Below are positions 1 to 8,897 of a stretch of 64,000 bases of DNA, one piece after another. Position 1 is the first letter of the stretch. Each line of letters begins with the position of its first letter. The DNA lies in assembly GCF_004000605.1 (NCBI RefSeq), contig NZ_CP018911.1, positions 1,550,001-1,614,000 of the forward strand, in the 5' to 3' direction. A model generated the notes under the pieces. It did not search any database. It saw only the letters and a list, made by a program, of their open reading frames with translations, and was not told the origin of the DNA. This stretch comes from Glycocaulis alkaliphilus. Lineage in GTDB: Bacteria; Pseudomonadota; Alphaproteobacteria; Caulobacterales; Maricaulaceae. The translations under genes and the position numbers were made by a program.

Positions 1-788
1 CGGCCCCATTCAGCTTCCATCTCGTCGAGGCTGGCCTTGCTGACCGGATTTCCAGCCGCGTCCATACGCGCCTCCACCGCGCGGAAGCGGCGTTCAAACT
101 TGGTGTTGGCGTCACGCAAAGCTTCTTCGGGGTCAACATCAAGTTTCCGCGCCAAATTGGCGCAGACAAACAATAAATCGCCAACTTCTTCCTTGATGTT
201 GGCGGTGTCTTTCGCCGCGATGGCCTCGCGCAGCTCGCGTGCTTCTTCCTCGAACTTGTCGAATACGCGCTCCGCATCGGGCCAGTCAAAGCCGACGCGG
301 GCGGCCCGCTTGGTGAGTTTTAGTGCTCTAACAAGGGCGGGCAGGGCAAGGGGAATGTCGGCAAGGGCGGAACTGTCCGGGTTTCGCGCCGCGCGCTCTT
401 CGGCTTTTTGCGCCTCCCAGGCGATTGTCTGGCCTTGCGCGTCGCGCGTATCACCATCGCCGAACACGTGCGGGTGGCGGCGCTCCATCTTTTCGGCGAT
501 GGCGTCAGCGACATCATCAAACGCGAAATGCCCGGCCTCGGACGCCATCTGGCTGTGAAAGACGACCTGAAACAGCAGATCGCCCAGCTCGGACTTCAGA
601 TCCGCCATATCGCCGCGCGCGATGGCATCGGCAACTTCGTAGGCTTCTTCGATGGTGTAGGGTGCGATGGACGCGAAATCCTGCTCCACATCCCAGGGGC
701 AGCCGGTTTGCGGATCGCGCAGGCGCGCCATGATGGCGAGGAGGCGGTCCAGAGGGCGGGCGTCGGCGGTCATCTTGCGCGTCTCCAT
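1..788 (-). CDS. mazG: MazG nucleoside triphosphate pyrophosphohydrolase (3' end cut by window)
   Basis: The reverse strand reads a 262-codon open frame with no stop before the window edge. E. coli MazG is about 263 residues, so only a few C-terminal residues should be missing. The N-terminal repeat shows the CPWD motif (residues 30-33) followed by an acidic TIEEAYEVADAI helix, the metal-binding EExxE/D pattern of the all-alpha NTP-PPase fold. Family role: hydrolyses (d)NTPs to monophosphates and PPi, cleaning nucleotide pools and affecting the stringent response. The start at 788 has an AGGA-type ribosome site just upstream; an in-frame ATG at 773 is the alternative. Identity is confident from motif and length; the cellular role is taken from the family. 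Confidence 0.93.
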   Translation of the reverse strand, partial: METRKMTADARPLDRLLAIMARLRDPQTGCPWDVEQDFASIAPYTIEEAYEVADAIARGDMADLKSELGDLLFQVVFHSQMASEAGHFAFDDVADAIAEKMERRHPHVFGDGDTRDAQGQTIAWEAQKAEERAARNPDSSALADIPLALPALVRALKLTKRAARVGFDWPDAERVFDKFEEEARELREAIAAKDTANIKEEVGDLLFVCANLARKLDVDPEEALRDANTKFERRFRAVEARMDAAGNPVSKASLDEMEAEWG

Positions 789-838
789 CAGTCCTGTCTT
801 TCATGGGCTGATGTGCGCGAAAAATAAACCTGCGCGGC

Positions 839-1585
839 CTAGCCGATCGCATACATGCGCAGCGGCATCCAGACCGCCATGGCGATCATGATCAGGTTTT
901 CGGTCAGCGAGATGAAGCCCAGCGGTACTCGGCTATCGCCGCCCATGCAGGCGCATTTGAGCTCGCGCCGGTCGATATAAACCGCCTTGAAGACCGAAAT
1001 GGCCCCAATGGTACCGATGAAGAGCGCAACAGGCGAGGAGAGCCAGATCAGCGAACCGGCCAGCATGAGAACGCCCGCACCAGCCTCGGCAAACGGATAG
1101 ATGCGCCCATAGGGCACCCAGCGTTGCGCCAGCAGGTCGTAATTGAGAAACATCGTCGAGAAGGACTCGATATTGGTCAGCTTCTGCAGGCCGAGCAGCA
1201 CCATGGCGATGGCAATGAAATACTCCACCGTATGGAGGTGGAGGAGGGGGCCGCCCGCCTGCCACGCGACGGCCAGCGCCAGCAGGGCGGCCACCGAGAA
1301 CAGGGCGATGACGGGCGTGTAGCTGGTGCCTTTGCCGGTGGAGAGACCCAAATGCTCCCGCAGCGCCTCATATCCGCCAATGCGCTTTCCATCGATGAAG
1401 GTCTGCGGGGTGGTCTTCACGCCGTGCTCCGCCTTGAAGGCGTCGGTTTCCTCGCGGCTGGTGAGCAAATGGTCCTCTACCGTGAAGCCCTTGCTGCGCA
1501 GGAGGTGGCGGCTTTTTAGCCCGTAGGGGCAGGTATGATCCGGCATATCCATGCGGTAGAGAACGGCCGTTTTTCCAGTCATCAC
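839..1585 (-). CDS. glutaredoxin-MauE/DoxX-type membrane fusion protein
   Basis: 248 residues in two modules. Residues 1-80 are a glutaredoxin-like thioredoxin fold with active site CPYG (only the first Cys of the usual CPYC), plus the TTPQTFIDG cis-Pro loop and a GGYEAL segment typical of glutaredoxins. Residues about 90-245 hold four hydrophobic segments of the MauE/DoxX type, including a C-A-C-M-G motif near residue 215. MauE-like proteins handle disulfide or electron traffic in the membrane, so the fusion may pass thiol electrons from cytoplasmic glutathione to a membrane or periplasmic partner. That role is inference. It is a single gene between mazG and a methyltransferase gene, all on the minus strand. 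Confidence 0.82.
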   Translation of the reverse strand: MMTGKTAVLYRMDMPDHTCPYGLKSRHLLRSKGFTVEDHLLTSREETDAFKAEHGVKTTPQTFIDGKRIGGYEALREHLGLSTGKGTSYTPVIALFSVAALLALAVAWQAGGPLLHLHTVEYFIAIAMVLLGLQKLTNIESFSTMFLNYDLLAQRWVPYGRIYPFAEAGAGVLMLAGSLIWLSSPVALFIGTIGAISVFKAVYIDRRELKCACMGGDSRVPLGFISLTENLIMIAMAVWMPLRMYAIG

Positions 1586-1668
1586 AGTGTCCTTTCCGTG
1601 AAGGGCGGATTGGCGCGCACCCTCGACCTTACCATCATGGGAAGGTCAACGCGAAAGGCGAGGCAGGT

Positions 1669-2130
1669 TCAGATCCAGCGGCGCACGCGGGCGCAATAGG
1701 CAGTAAACGTATTACCGAACAGGGTCTGCAGCGCGCGTTCTTCGGGCTGTATCTGGAAGTGGTTGATATAAGCGACGAAGAAAGCAATGCCCACCAGCCC
1801 GCCTGGATGACCCAGAATGAGTGTCCAGCCGAGCAGCATGACCGCCATGCCCAGATACATGGGATTGCGGGTGCGCGTGTAAACGCCGTTCACAACAAGC
1901 GAAGTGGCCGCGCCGGGATCGATAGGGCTGAGCGTTGTACGCGCTTTCTGGAAGGCAAGAATGCCGGCTGCGGCTGTTGCCACGCCCAATGCCGCGACGA
2001 GCAAGCCAAGCGCTGCCTGACCGGGAAAGCTCATGCCCAGGCCCGGCGTCAAGGCCGTGAGGCCCCAGCCCAGCGTGCCTGAAACCAGCACGACAAGAGG
2101 GGGCGGAATTCGGGTTTCAAGCCATCTCAT
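1669..2130 (-). CDS. isoprenylcysteine methyltransferase-family membrane protein
   Basis: 153 residues with about four hydrophobic segments. The motif TRNPMYLGMAVMLLGW (residues about 95-110) and a late PEERALQTLFG stretch are the signature of the ICMT/PEMT-like small membrane methyltransferases. In that fold the R-N-P-x-Y-x-G loop and the later E-E pair bind S-adenosylmethionine. The bacterial substrate is generally unknown. I chose the start at 2130 (MRWLETRI), because the residues added by the upstream ATG at 2181 are polar and not family-like. Confidence 0.8.
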   Translation of the reverse strand: MRWLETRIPPPLVVLVSGTLGWGLTALTPGLGMSFPGQAALGLLVAALGVATAAAGILAFQKARTTLSPIDPGAATSLVVNGVYTRTRNPMYLGMAVMLLGWTLILGHPGGLVGIAFFVAYINHFQIQPEERALQTLFGNTFTAYCARVRRWI

Positions 2131-2241
2131 TGCGGGTACGCCTTTTCGTGCGGTGAGCCGTGGGAGAGGGCAGCTCGGCACGGTCTCGCTCTACGGCGCC
2201 AGTCTAGGCAAGGTTGAAACTTTAGCTAGAGTGCGAACACA

Positions 2242-2958
2242 ATGGTATCGCTCGCTCACCATCCGTCGTCCCGACGGCCGGCCCGGCCGCGATGGCGGGC
2301 GCGTACGAAAATGGCGGCCGTGCTGGCTGCCTTGGCCCTGCACGTGGTTCTGATGGCCGGGCTTGCTGGTGTGTGGCACAGCTCCACGCTGGAGACGATG
2401 CCTGCTCCGCAGATTGTCTTGTTGAGTCTGGTTTCGCCGCCTGCGGAGCCGGAATCCGTGCTCATCCCAGCCCCGGAAGCCATGCCTGAGCCGGTGCCCG
2501 AGGTCGAGGCGGACTCTGTCCAGGCGCGACCGGCCCCGGTTCCGGCTGCCCCAGCGGGGGCGGAGGATGTGGCGGAGCCGGCGGACATTCTCACGGCTGA
2601 TGGGGGGCAGGCGGGCTTTGCGCCCGATGCGCCGCGCCAGGGGGCCGCCGCGCGCAGCGTGGCGTGCGCAGTGGCCTCGGGCCAGCTGCGAGAGGCGATG
2701 GGGTGCGATGGCACCCGTGATGGTGCGTTTGAGAGTTTCACGGCGCACGCCGACGCCGATACCGTTGCCCGGATTGATCGGGCCTTCGCGATGACACCGG
2801 ATGATCCGGGGCCGAGGACCCCGACAGCAAACCTCGCCCCGATGGCGTTACCGGGTCAAACCTTCAGCCAGCATTCCCATTATGTGAGTGGCGCACATTC
2901 GGCATTTGGCCGGTTGCCGGTTTCCGAAAGAAACCGTGATCCGGGGTTCGGGGACTAG
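2242..2958 (+). CDS. hypothetical proline-rich membrane-anchored protein, TonB-N-terminus-like
   Basis: 238 residues. After a basic head (PSSRRPARPRWRARTK), residues about 24-45 form a single hydrophobic segment. A Pro/Ala/Glu-rich periplasmic-type stretch follows (residues 50-110), as in TonB-like energy transducers. The C-terminal half has two cysteines (VACAVASGQLREAMGC) but no recognisable TonB C-terminal beta domain. It is transcribed away from its neighbour and shares no operon. I do not recognise the family. The architecture suggests an inner-membrane-anchored periplasmic protein; the start could also be the internal ATG at 2311. Confidence 0.6.
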   Translation: MVSLAHHPSSRRPARPRWRARTKMAAVLAALALHVVLMAGLAGVWHSSTLETMPAPQIVLLSLVSPPAEPESVLIPAPEAMPEPVPEVEADSVQARPAPVPAAPAGAEDVAEPADILTADGGQAGFAPDAPRQGAAARSVACAVASGQLREAMGCDGTRDGAFESFTAHADADTVARIDRAFAMTPDDPGPRTPTANLAPMALPGQTFSQHSHYVSGAHSAFGRLPVSERNRDPGFGD

Positions 2959-3185
2959 GGTCAGGCCCGGAGGCTGGCTGCTTTGTAAGCGCCTGATCCT
3001 CTCATGCATGTTTGTCGCAAAGGAGGAACTCTCTCAATATGGTGCGTGCGCTGTGGCGGGCGAGGTGCCATTCTGTTGCCGTCGTTGAAATGCCAACTGA
3101 GTATCACGCCGGTGGCCCAGCCCCCTGATCCCGGGCCGCGACTCGCCGCTTCTGGTTTCAAGCCGCCGCAGCGGCCTGAACAGAA

Positions 3186-3221
3186 GGGCGTCAGCGTTAC
3201 TTCCTCGTACCGCTGACGCCC
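3186..3221 (-). terminator. hairpin terminator after TonB receptor gene
   Basis: Perfect 11-bp inverted repeat GGGCGTCAGCG / CGCTGACGCCC with a 14-nt loop, 12 nt downstream of the receptor stop at 3233. On the minus strand it is followed by a T-containing but not T-rich stretch, so it is a moderate intrinsic terminator. The 2959-3185 interval otherwise shows no convincing gene. Confidence 0.65.
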
Positions 3222-3232
3222 TGTCTGGGACC

Positions 3233-5401
3233 CTAGAAGCGCACGTTCATGGACACCCACAAACGGCGCGGTTCCTGCAAGTTGGCGTACTCGCTGGCAT
3301 AGGCCGTGGAGCCATTGGCCGCGACATAGGGCAGATAGCTCACAAAGTCCTGATCGAACAGATTATAGACCGTTGCATTGAGTGTTACCTGCTCGTTGAC
3401 ATGCCAGGCACCGCCCGCATGGGCTACGGTGTAGGCAGAGAAGCTGCCCAGCTGGTCCTGGACGATGCCGGACCCCCGATAGCGCTCCGAACGGTACTCG
3501 CCGCGCAGCCAGAAGTTCAGTGCGTCGCTGAAGCGCCAGTCGATACGGCCGTTGAGCATGTGGTCGGGCGTGTTGACCAGGGGCTCTCCAGCATTGGCGC
3601 CGCTCTTTTGTTCGCTATCGGTCCAGGTGTAATTGCCAGACGCCCTCACGGTGTCGGTAACATCCCAGCGGGCGTAGAGTTCGATGCCGCGTGTCTCGGC
3701 CTCGTCAATATTCACGTTCTGGGAAAACTCCGCCACCACCGGCCAGTATCCCACATCCGTGCAGCCTGACGGATTGGCGGGGAGGGCGGCATATTCCGCC
3801 TCGGTCAGCCCGAAGCTGCAATTGGCCAGCGGCGTACCCGATGCGATCTTGTTGTCGAACAGATTGTAAAAGACGGTCGCATTGACCTGCAGGTTTGACC
3901 GGTTGTCGAAATAGATTCCAGCTTCATAGGTGGTGGACGTTTCCGGCTGCAGGGTCGGCGTGCCGAGGGTCGGCCGCGTGCCCTGTGCGGTGAACCCGAC
4001 AATGCCTTCTGCGATCTGGTCGAGGCGCGGCGTCTTGAAGCCGCGGCTGACCCCGCCGCGCAGCGTGACCATGTCGGTGGCGTTCCAAACCAGATAGGCG
4101 CGCGGGCTGAAATGGTCGCCGAAAACATTGTGGTTGTCATGGCGTGCGCCGACAGTCAGGCGCAGCGTATCCATGATGCGCCACTCATTCTCGCCAAATA
4201 CGGCCCATTGCTCATGCGTGAACGGCTCAGGGGCTACCCCGTCCACCATTTCTGCATCCCAGTACTGACCGCCGATGGTGAGGGTATGCGCGCCAAACGC
4301 CCGGCTATAGCGGGTATTGAAGATCGTGTTGGTCGCTTCAAGATCGCGGGGATCGCCCTGGCGGCGGGACGTGCCGGGCACATCGTCGGGGAGTACCCGG
4401 CCGATCGTCTCGGTCACGTTACGGGTGATATCGCTGTCGAGTGTGCCGCCGAGCAGATTCCAGGTGTGAGCCAGGACAATCTGGTCGCGGTTGAATTCCT
4501 GGGTCGGGCCGTATCCCTGCACGCCCAGCGTTCCGAGCTGGCCGGTCGAGTTATCATATTCCTGACGGGTAAGATCATAGTCCAGCCACAGGCGATGGTC
4601 AGGATGCGGGGTCAGGTTCAAACGCCCGCCAAGCGACCAGATCTCCGCCTCGACCGGGCTTGGTCCGCGCTGGGATACGCCGAGCGGATTGCCATTCACG
4701 TCGGTGTAGGTGAGGTCAGCCGCTTCGCGATGATAATAGCGGCCGCGCAAGGCAAAGCTGAGCAGGCCGGGCCGGATTGCACCGTCGACATACCCGCTGG
4801 CCGAATAGGTGTTGCCGTATTCGTCGTCGCCTTGCAGCGTGGTGTCTACGGTGATCTCGCCCTGCAAGCCATCGCGCGGTTCGCGGGTGATGATATTGAT
4901 CACGCCGCCCATGGCGTCGGAGCCGTACAATGTGGACATCGGGCCGCGCACAACCTCGATACGTTCAATGGCCGATACGGGCGGAATGAAGCTTGATCCA
5001 GTTTCACCGAAGCCATTCGGCGTGACATTGCCGGCCGGGTTCTGGCGGCGGCCATCGACCAGCACCAGCGAGTAGTCGGAGGGCATGCCCCGCACCGAGA
5101 TGGACACGCCGCCAGTCTTGCCTTGTGAATTGCTGACATCAATGCCCTGAACGGTGGACAGCGCTTCGGCCAGCGACGATGTGCGCTGCTGCTCAAGCTC
5201 GACGCGCGGTATGAGCGTCACACTGGCAGGCGCATGTTCCAGAAACTGCTGGAAGCCGGAAGCTGTGACCACGATACGGTCAATCTCGTCGGCCGCATGA
5301 GGCTGGCCATCCCCGTCATTCTCCAGCTCATAGGCAAGGCCCGCGCCTGTTAGCCCCAACGCGCCCGCCAGAATGGTTCCCGTCAAAAGTACCGTTCGCA
5401 T
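3233..5401 (-). CDS. TonB-dependent outer-membrane receptor (FepA/CirA type)
   Basis: 722 residues from the ATG at 5401. A signal peptide (MRTVLLTGTILAGALGLTGAGLA) is followed by a plug domain (VSVRGMPSDYSLVLVDGRRQN, IERIEVVRGPMSTLYGSDAMGGVINII) and a beta barrel ending in the aromatic C-terminus VSMNVRF. It belongs to the siderophore/ferric-complex receptor group. The longer start at 5491 is rejected because it would run through the Fur-like palindrome just upstream. The gene lies downstream of the flavoreductase/ApbE/PepSY genes on the same strand, which suggests that the imported ferric complex is reduced by the neighbouring system. The exact ligand cannot be told from sequence. Confidence 0.92.
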   Translation of the reverse strand: MRTVLLTGTILAGALGLTGAGLAYELENDGDGQPHAADEIDRIVVTASGFQQFLEHAPASVTLIPRVELEQQRTSSLAEALSTVQGIDVSNSQGKTGGVSISVRGMPSDYSLVLVDGRRQNPAGNVTPNGFGETGSSFIPPVSAIERIEVVRGPMSTLYGSDAMGGVINIITREPRDGLQGEITVDTTLQGDDEYGNTYSASGYVDGAIRPGLLSFALRGRYYHREAADLTYTDVNGNPLGVSQRGPSPVEAEIWSLGGRLNLTPHPDHRLWLDYDLTRQEYDNSTGQLGTLGVQGYGPTQEFNRDQIVLAHTWNLLGGTLDSDITRNVTETIGRVLPDDVPGTSRRQGDPRDLEATNTIFNTRYSRAFGAHTLTIGGQYWDAEMVDGVAPEPFTHEQWAVFGENEWRIMDTLRLTVGARHDNHNVFGDHFSPRAYLVWNATDMVTLRGGVSRGFKTPRLDQIAEGIVGFTAQGTRPTLGTPTLQPETSTTYEAGIYFDNRSNLQVNATVFYNLFDNKIASGTPLANCSFGLTEAEYAALPANPSGCTDVGYWPVVAEFSQNVNIDEAETRGIELYARWDVTDTVRASGNYTWTDSEQKSGANAGEPLVNTPDHMLNGRIDWRFSDALNFWLRGEYRSERYRGSGIVQDQLGSFSAYTVAHAGGAWHVNEQVTLNATVYNLFDQDFVSYLPYVAANGSTAYASEYANLQEPRRLWVSMNVRF

Positions 5402-5463
5402 TGTCCCGTCCCTCATTTGCGATTGCGAATAACTTGCACCCGATAACGCCCGAGAGGAGGTGA

Positions 5464-5490
5464 TGCAAATGCGAATTGTTCTTATTTGCA
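5464..5490 (-). promoter_or_regulatory. Fur-box-like palindrome upstream of TonB receptor
   Basis: Arms TGCAAAT (5464-5470) and ATTTGCA (5484-5490) flank a core. The 19-mer AATGCGAATTGTTCTTATT at 5468-5486 matches the classic Fur-box form AATGAGAATCATTCTCATT at about 15-16 of 19 positions. It sits about 65 nt upstream of the receptor ATG. It probably gives iron repression of the receptor; Fur binding itself is inference. Confidence 0.7.
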
Positions 5491-5545
5491 TAAAATTTAC
5501 AGTAGTGACTTAAAAGGCAGGCAATAGCGGCGTACAGGGTGGGAG

Positions 5546-7039
5546 CTAGTAAACGTCCCGCCTGTAGCGCCCATTGCGCCGGAGCGCCTCCAACTGCCGG
5601 CGCCCGCATATGCGGGAGAGCACCCCATGAACGCCTTCGCCCAGCGTGTGGCGCGAACCACATACGTAGATCGCGGCGCCACTGCGCAGCCATGCCCGGA
5701 CACGGCTCGCCTGCTCCAGCAGCACATCCTGTACATAGCGCGGTCCTTGCGATTCCCGCGAGAAGGCCAGATCAACCCGTGCAAGCGCGCCGCCAGCCTG
5801 CCATCGCTCAAGCCACGGCACGTGTAACGGATCGCTCTGCGCGCCGCGCTCACCGAAGATGAGCCAGGAGGGTGTGCGGCCGGTCTGCATACCCTCGCGT
5901 ATGTGTGCCGCGAGGCCTGCAAGGCCGGTACCCGCGCCGATCAGGATAAGCGGGCGGCCGTCAGACGGGCCATGAAACGCCGGATTGCTCCGGATCCGTA
6001 ACGGGACCGGCGCGCCCGGGCGCGCATGCCGGCACAGCCAGCCCGAGCCGAGTCCGGGCTGGCCATCCGGGGTGCGTGCTTCTCGTACAAGCAATTCCAG
6101 ATCCAGCTGGCCGGGGAGCGAGGCAATCGAGTACTCCCGGCACGGCAAGGGCGGTAATCGGGCGGACAGCGCATCCTCATCCAGGCCACGCAAGCCGGCC
6201 AGACTGTCGCGATCAGGCAGGACGCGGCTTGCCAGCAGCGCGGCGAGTTCCCGCCCGCCTCCGAGCACATCAACCGCCTCATCAACCCTGTCCGGCGCGT
6301 TGCGTGGCTTGATGACGGCGATGTCCCCCGCTTTCCATGATGGCATGGCCCCGTCTGGCGGTGAGAGGTGTACCCGCCAGGCAGGCAGCCCAAGTCCTTG
6401 CGGGTTCAGGCACTCCCGCCGGGCAAGCTGCCAATCGTCAAACGCGGCTGGCGCGTGTGCGTCCCTCCCGTCTGCGCCGAGCGCGGCCAGATGACCGTGC
6501 CAACGGGTGATGCCGGCCTCGTCATCCCCGTCCAGTTCCACAGGTGGGAACAGGGGTGACGCGCCGTTCTGTGTGAGCCAGGCTGCCAGTCTGCGGCCGA
6601 AGGCGCAAAAGGCGCTGTATCGCCGGTCGCCCAGCGCCAGCAGGGCAAATTTCACCCCCGTCAGAACGGATGGCGCGGACATGATGCCTGTCTCAAATGC
6701 CGCCGCGTTATCGGGCGCGTCACCGTCTCCCGTGGTGGACACGATAAAGACCGCGCGGCGGGCAGCCGTGACATCGGCGGCTGATAGCGCCTCCAGTGGC
6801 GCCAGACGCACGGCACGTCCAGATTGTCTGAAGGCTTCCGCCGCGTGCCAGGCATGTGCCTGAGCGGTGCCGGTCTGGCTTGCAAAGGCGATCAGAACCG
6901 TATCCTGGGTGGACGCGCCCGCCCCGAATGCCTCCACGCGCTGGCGTGTCCGGCGCTCGCGCCAGTAATGACCGGCATATATGGCGCCAGAAAAGGCCAG
7001 CCATGAGGCCCCCACACCCAGAGCAGCGCCGACACTCAT
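5546..7039 (-). CDS. membrane-anchored sulfite-reductase-type flavoprotein (FMN/FAD diflavin reductase)
   Basis: 497 residues. An N-terminal hydrophobic anchor (residues 4-25) is followed by a flavodoxin-like FMN domain (IAFASQTGTAQAHAWHAAEA, then VSTTGDGDAPDNAAAF), an FAD-binding region with RxYS-like CREYSIAS and GSGWLCRH, and an NADP-binding region with GAGTGLAGLAAHI and a late VYVCGS-like YVCGSRHTLGEGV. This is the layout of CysJ/P450-reductase-type electron donors. It overlaps apbE by 4 nt (ATGA), so the two are translationally coupled. In this gene set it probably passes NADPH electrons to a membrane ferric or flavin reductase chain with the PepSY protein. That role is inferred from context. 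Confidence 0.85.
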   Translation of the reverse strand: MSVGAALGVGASWLAFSGAIYAGHYWRERRTRQRVEAFGAGASTQDTVLIAFASQTGTAQAHAWHAAEAFRQSGRAVRLAPLEALSAADVTAARRAVFIVSTTGDGDAPDNAAAFETGIMSAPSVLTGVKFALLALGDRRYSAFCAFGRRLAAWLTQNGASPLFPPVELDGDDEAGITRWHGHLAALGADGRDAHAPAAFDDWQLARRECLNPQGLGLPAWRVHLSPPDGAMPSWKAGDIAVIKPRNAPDRVDEAVDVLGGGRELAALLASRVLPDRDSLAGLRGLDEDALSARLPPLPCREYSIASLPGQLDLELLVREARTPDGQPGLGSGWLCRHARPGAPVPLRIRSNPAFHGPSDGRPLILIGAGTGLAGLAAHIREGMQTGRTPSWLIFGERGAQSDPLHVPWLERWQAGGALARVDLAFSRESQGPRYVQDVLLEQASRVRAWLRSGAAIYVCGSRHTLGEGVHGVLSRICGRRQLEALRRNGRYRRDVY

Positions 7040-8043
7040 TGCAGAAGCGCCTCAAAGGCCGGGCTCAGACACTCCTTAAGGCCGGCCGGTGTACGCACGA
7101 CAAACCGGGCGGCAATCGTCCGGCTGCGGGCATAAGTCATCGCAGCATCAGGCGGCATCGCCCCAAACGCCGTTGCCAGCGCATCGGCCATCATGCAGCT
7201 TGTATGGATGACCGAAATACCTGCCATGCCGTGCATGGACGGTCTTTTGGCGGCCGGATCGAATGTGTGCGCGTAGCGCGTGCCGGCGTGCTCGAAGAAG
7301 CGCTGGTAATCTCCCGAGCTTGCAACGCTGACCCCGTGCAGGGCAGCGAGCACCGGCGTGGTGTTGCACCCCGGCGGATCGTCCAGCTTCACCCACCAGG
7401 GCAGGCCGTCAGGCTTGACGCCCTGACCGCGCAGTTCGCCGCCAATCTCCAGCAGAAAACTGGAAACGCCGAGCTCATCCAGCAGGCTTGCGCCCCGGTC
7501 TACGGCATACCCTTTCGCAATGCCGCACAGATCAAGCTTCACACGGCCCGGCTGGATGGCAACGCCCGTGTCAGGATGGAAGACGATGTCCTGCCAGCCG
7601 GATGTGGCTGCTGACGCGCGCATCGCATTTTTGCCGGGTGGCTTTGATACCGGTCCGGGCGGCCCGAAACCCCAAAGATCGCTGAGGGCCCCGAGAGCGG
7701 GGTCAAAAGCTCCGCCGGTTCCGTGTGCCAGACGCAGGGCCGCATCCAGTACCTCGGCAAATTCCGGCGAAAGCACAAACGCCGTACCGGCTGGCGCGGT
7801 GTTGAAGCGCGCCAGCTCGGACTCCGGCTCCCAGGGGCTCATCTGTGCGATGATCGCGCTGAACACCGCTTCCAGCCCACTGCGCACAGTGTCCAGTGCC
7901 AGCCCCGCCGGGCGGACCAGAGAAAGGGACCATGAGGTTCCCATCGTGTCACCGGCAAGCTGCTCCACTCCCGATTGCGCATCAGGCGGCGTTAGCCGGT
8001 CAGGATCCAGCCAGCCGGGTATGAGGACACGATAGTCAACCAT
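7036..8043 (-). CDS. apbE: FAD:protein FMN transferase
   Basis: 335 residues with the ApbE pattern: GDTMGTSWSL near residue 31, a WEPESELARFN block, the LCGIAKGYAVDRG core, LLEIGGELRGQG, VASSGDYQRFF and HTFDPAAKRP, then the Mg/FAD site in SCMMADALATAF. ApbE covalently attaches FMN to Thr/Ser of extracytoplasmic proteins. No clear lipobox or signal peptide is visible at the N-terminus. The partner to be flavinylated is not obvious; the PepSY or DUF2271 neighbours are candidates by context, since ApbE, DUF4198, DUF2271 and PepSY genes commonly travel with TonB receptors. Confidence 0.92.
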   Translation of the reverse strand: MVDYRVLIPGWLDPDRLTPPDAQSGVEQLAGDTMGTSWSLSLVRPAGLALDTVRSGLEAVFSAIIAQMSPWEPESELARFNTAPAGTAFVLSPEFAEVLDAALRLAHGTGGAFDPALGALSDLWGFGPPGPVSKPPGKNAMRASAATSGWQDIVFHPDTGVAIQPGRVKLDLCGIAKGYAVDRGASLLDELGVSSFLLEIGGELRGQGVKPDGLPWWVKLDDPPGCNTTPVLAALHGVSVASSGDYQRFFEHAGTRYAHTFDPAAKRPSMHGMAGISVIHTSCMMADALATAFGAMPPDAAMTYARSRTIAARFVVRTPAGLKECLSPAFEALLQ

Positions 8044-8052
8044 TGCGGTGGT

Positions 8053-8874
8053 CTATTGAGGCAGAACTTCAAGCGTTGCGACGTAGGTCGCGCGGCGGTT
8101 TGTTGCGCCTTCAAAGGATGGGTTGTCGTCGTTTACCGATGCCTCCAGCCAGTACATGCCTGCTTCCGGCCAGATCACGGTGAAGATGCCTTGCGCATCC
8201 GTGCTGACAGTCCAGTCGCCGACCTGATCGCGATAGCGCGAACCGCCCGGAACAATCTCGACCTCGATACCGGCCGCCGGCTGACCTTCGAGCACGAGCT
8301 GGAATTGTGCTGATTCTCCGGCAAACAGATCGTTGGGGTGGGTCACCGGCACCAGTTCCAGACCTGAGCCCTGGGCTGACAGCGCGCCTGTATCCGGCGC
8401 GCCGCGCGTCGTGAATGCTTCAACACGGCGGGCCAGTTCGGTGACCTGCAGGTTGTCGGCACCGGCTGGAATCTCGGCGGCGAAACGTTCTGGCGTACCG
8501 CGCCAGCGCTGGCGCTCTCCATTGATCGTGTAGCTGGCAAACAGGCCAGAGCTGGCAATGGCAACCCGGTAGGTTCCCGGTTCCGTCAGCTGGATGTCGA
8601 ACGTGCTGCGGTAACGGCCTGTCGCCGCGTTTTGCGCGTCGACGGGGGCTCCCCCCGGTCCGGTTACTACAAGGCCTTCCAGGCGCAGCGGATGATGCTC
8701 GAAATAGAACAGATCATTCGAGATCGCCGCATCGATCGTGACCCACGGGTCTTCACCCGAGAGAACCGTTGCAGACGGGTAAAGCCACATACGGTGCGCC
8801 TCGGCAGCCGTGGTCAGAGTGGCCATCAGGGCCAGGCCTGCCGCTGTGGCGGTGAACGAACGAAACAGGGTCAT
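8053..8874 (-). CDS. DUF4198 periplasmic protein
   Basis: 273 residues with a cleavable signal peptide ending near TTAAEAH. It begins HRMWLYPSATVLSGEDPWVTIDAAISNDLF, the typical DUF4198 opening, and shows Ig-like beta sandwiches (GIFTVIWPEAGMYWLEASV). DUF4198 relatives sit beside TonB receptors and metal-uptake genes and are thought to act as periplasmic metal-binding or accessory proteins. It lies 9 nt upstream of apbE in the same direction. Confidence 0.85.
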   Translation of the reverse strand: MTLFRSFTATAAGLALMATLTTAAEAHRMWLYPSATVLSGEDPWVTIDAAISNDLFYFEHHPLRLEGLVVTGPGGAPVDAQNAATGRYRSTFDIQLTEPGTYRVAIASSGLFASYTINGERQRWRGTPERFAAEIPAGADNLQVTELARRVEAFTTRGAPDTGALSAQGSGLELVPVTHPNDLFAGESAQFQLVLEGQPAAGIEVEIVPGGSRYRDQVGDWTVSTDAQGIFTVIWPEAGMYWLEASVNDDNPSFEGATNRRATYVATLEVLPQ

Positions 8875-8897
8875 GACGGTCTAAGTCTCCTTGCTAA

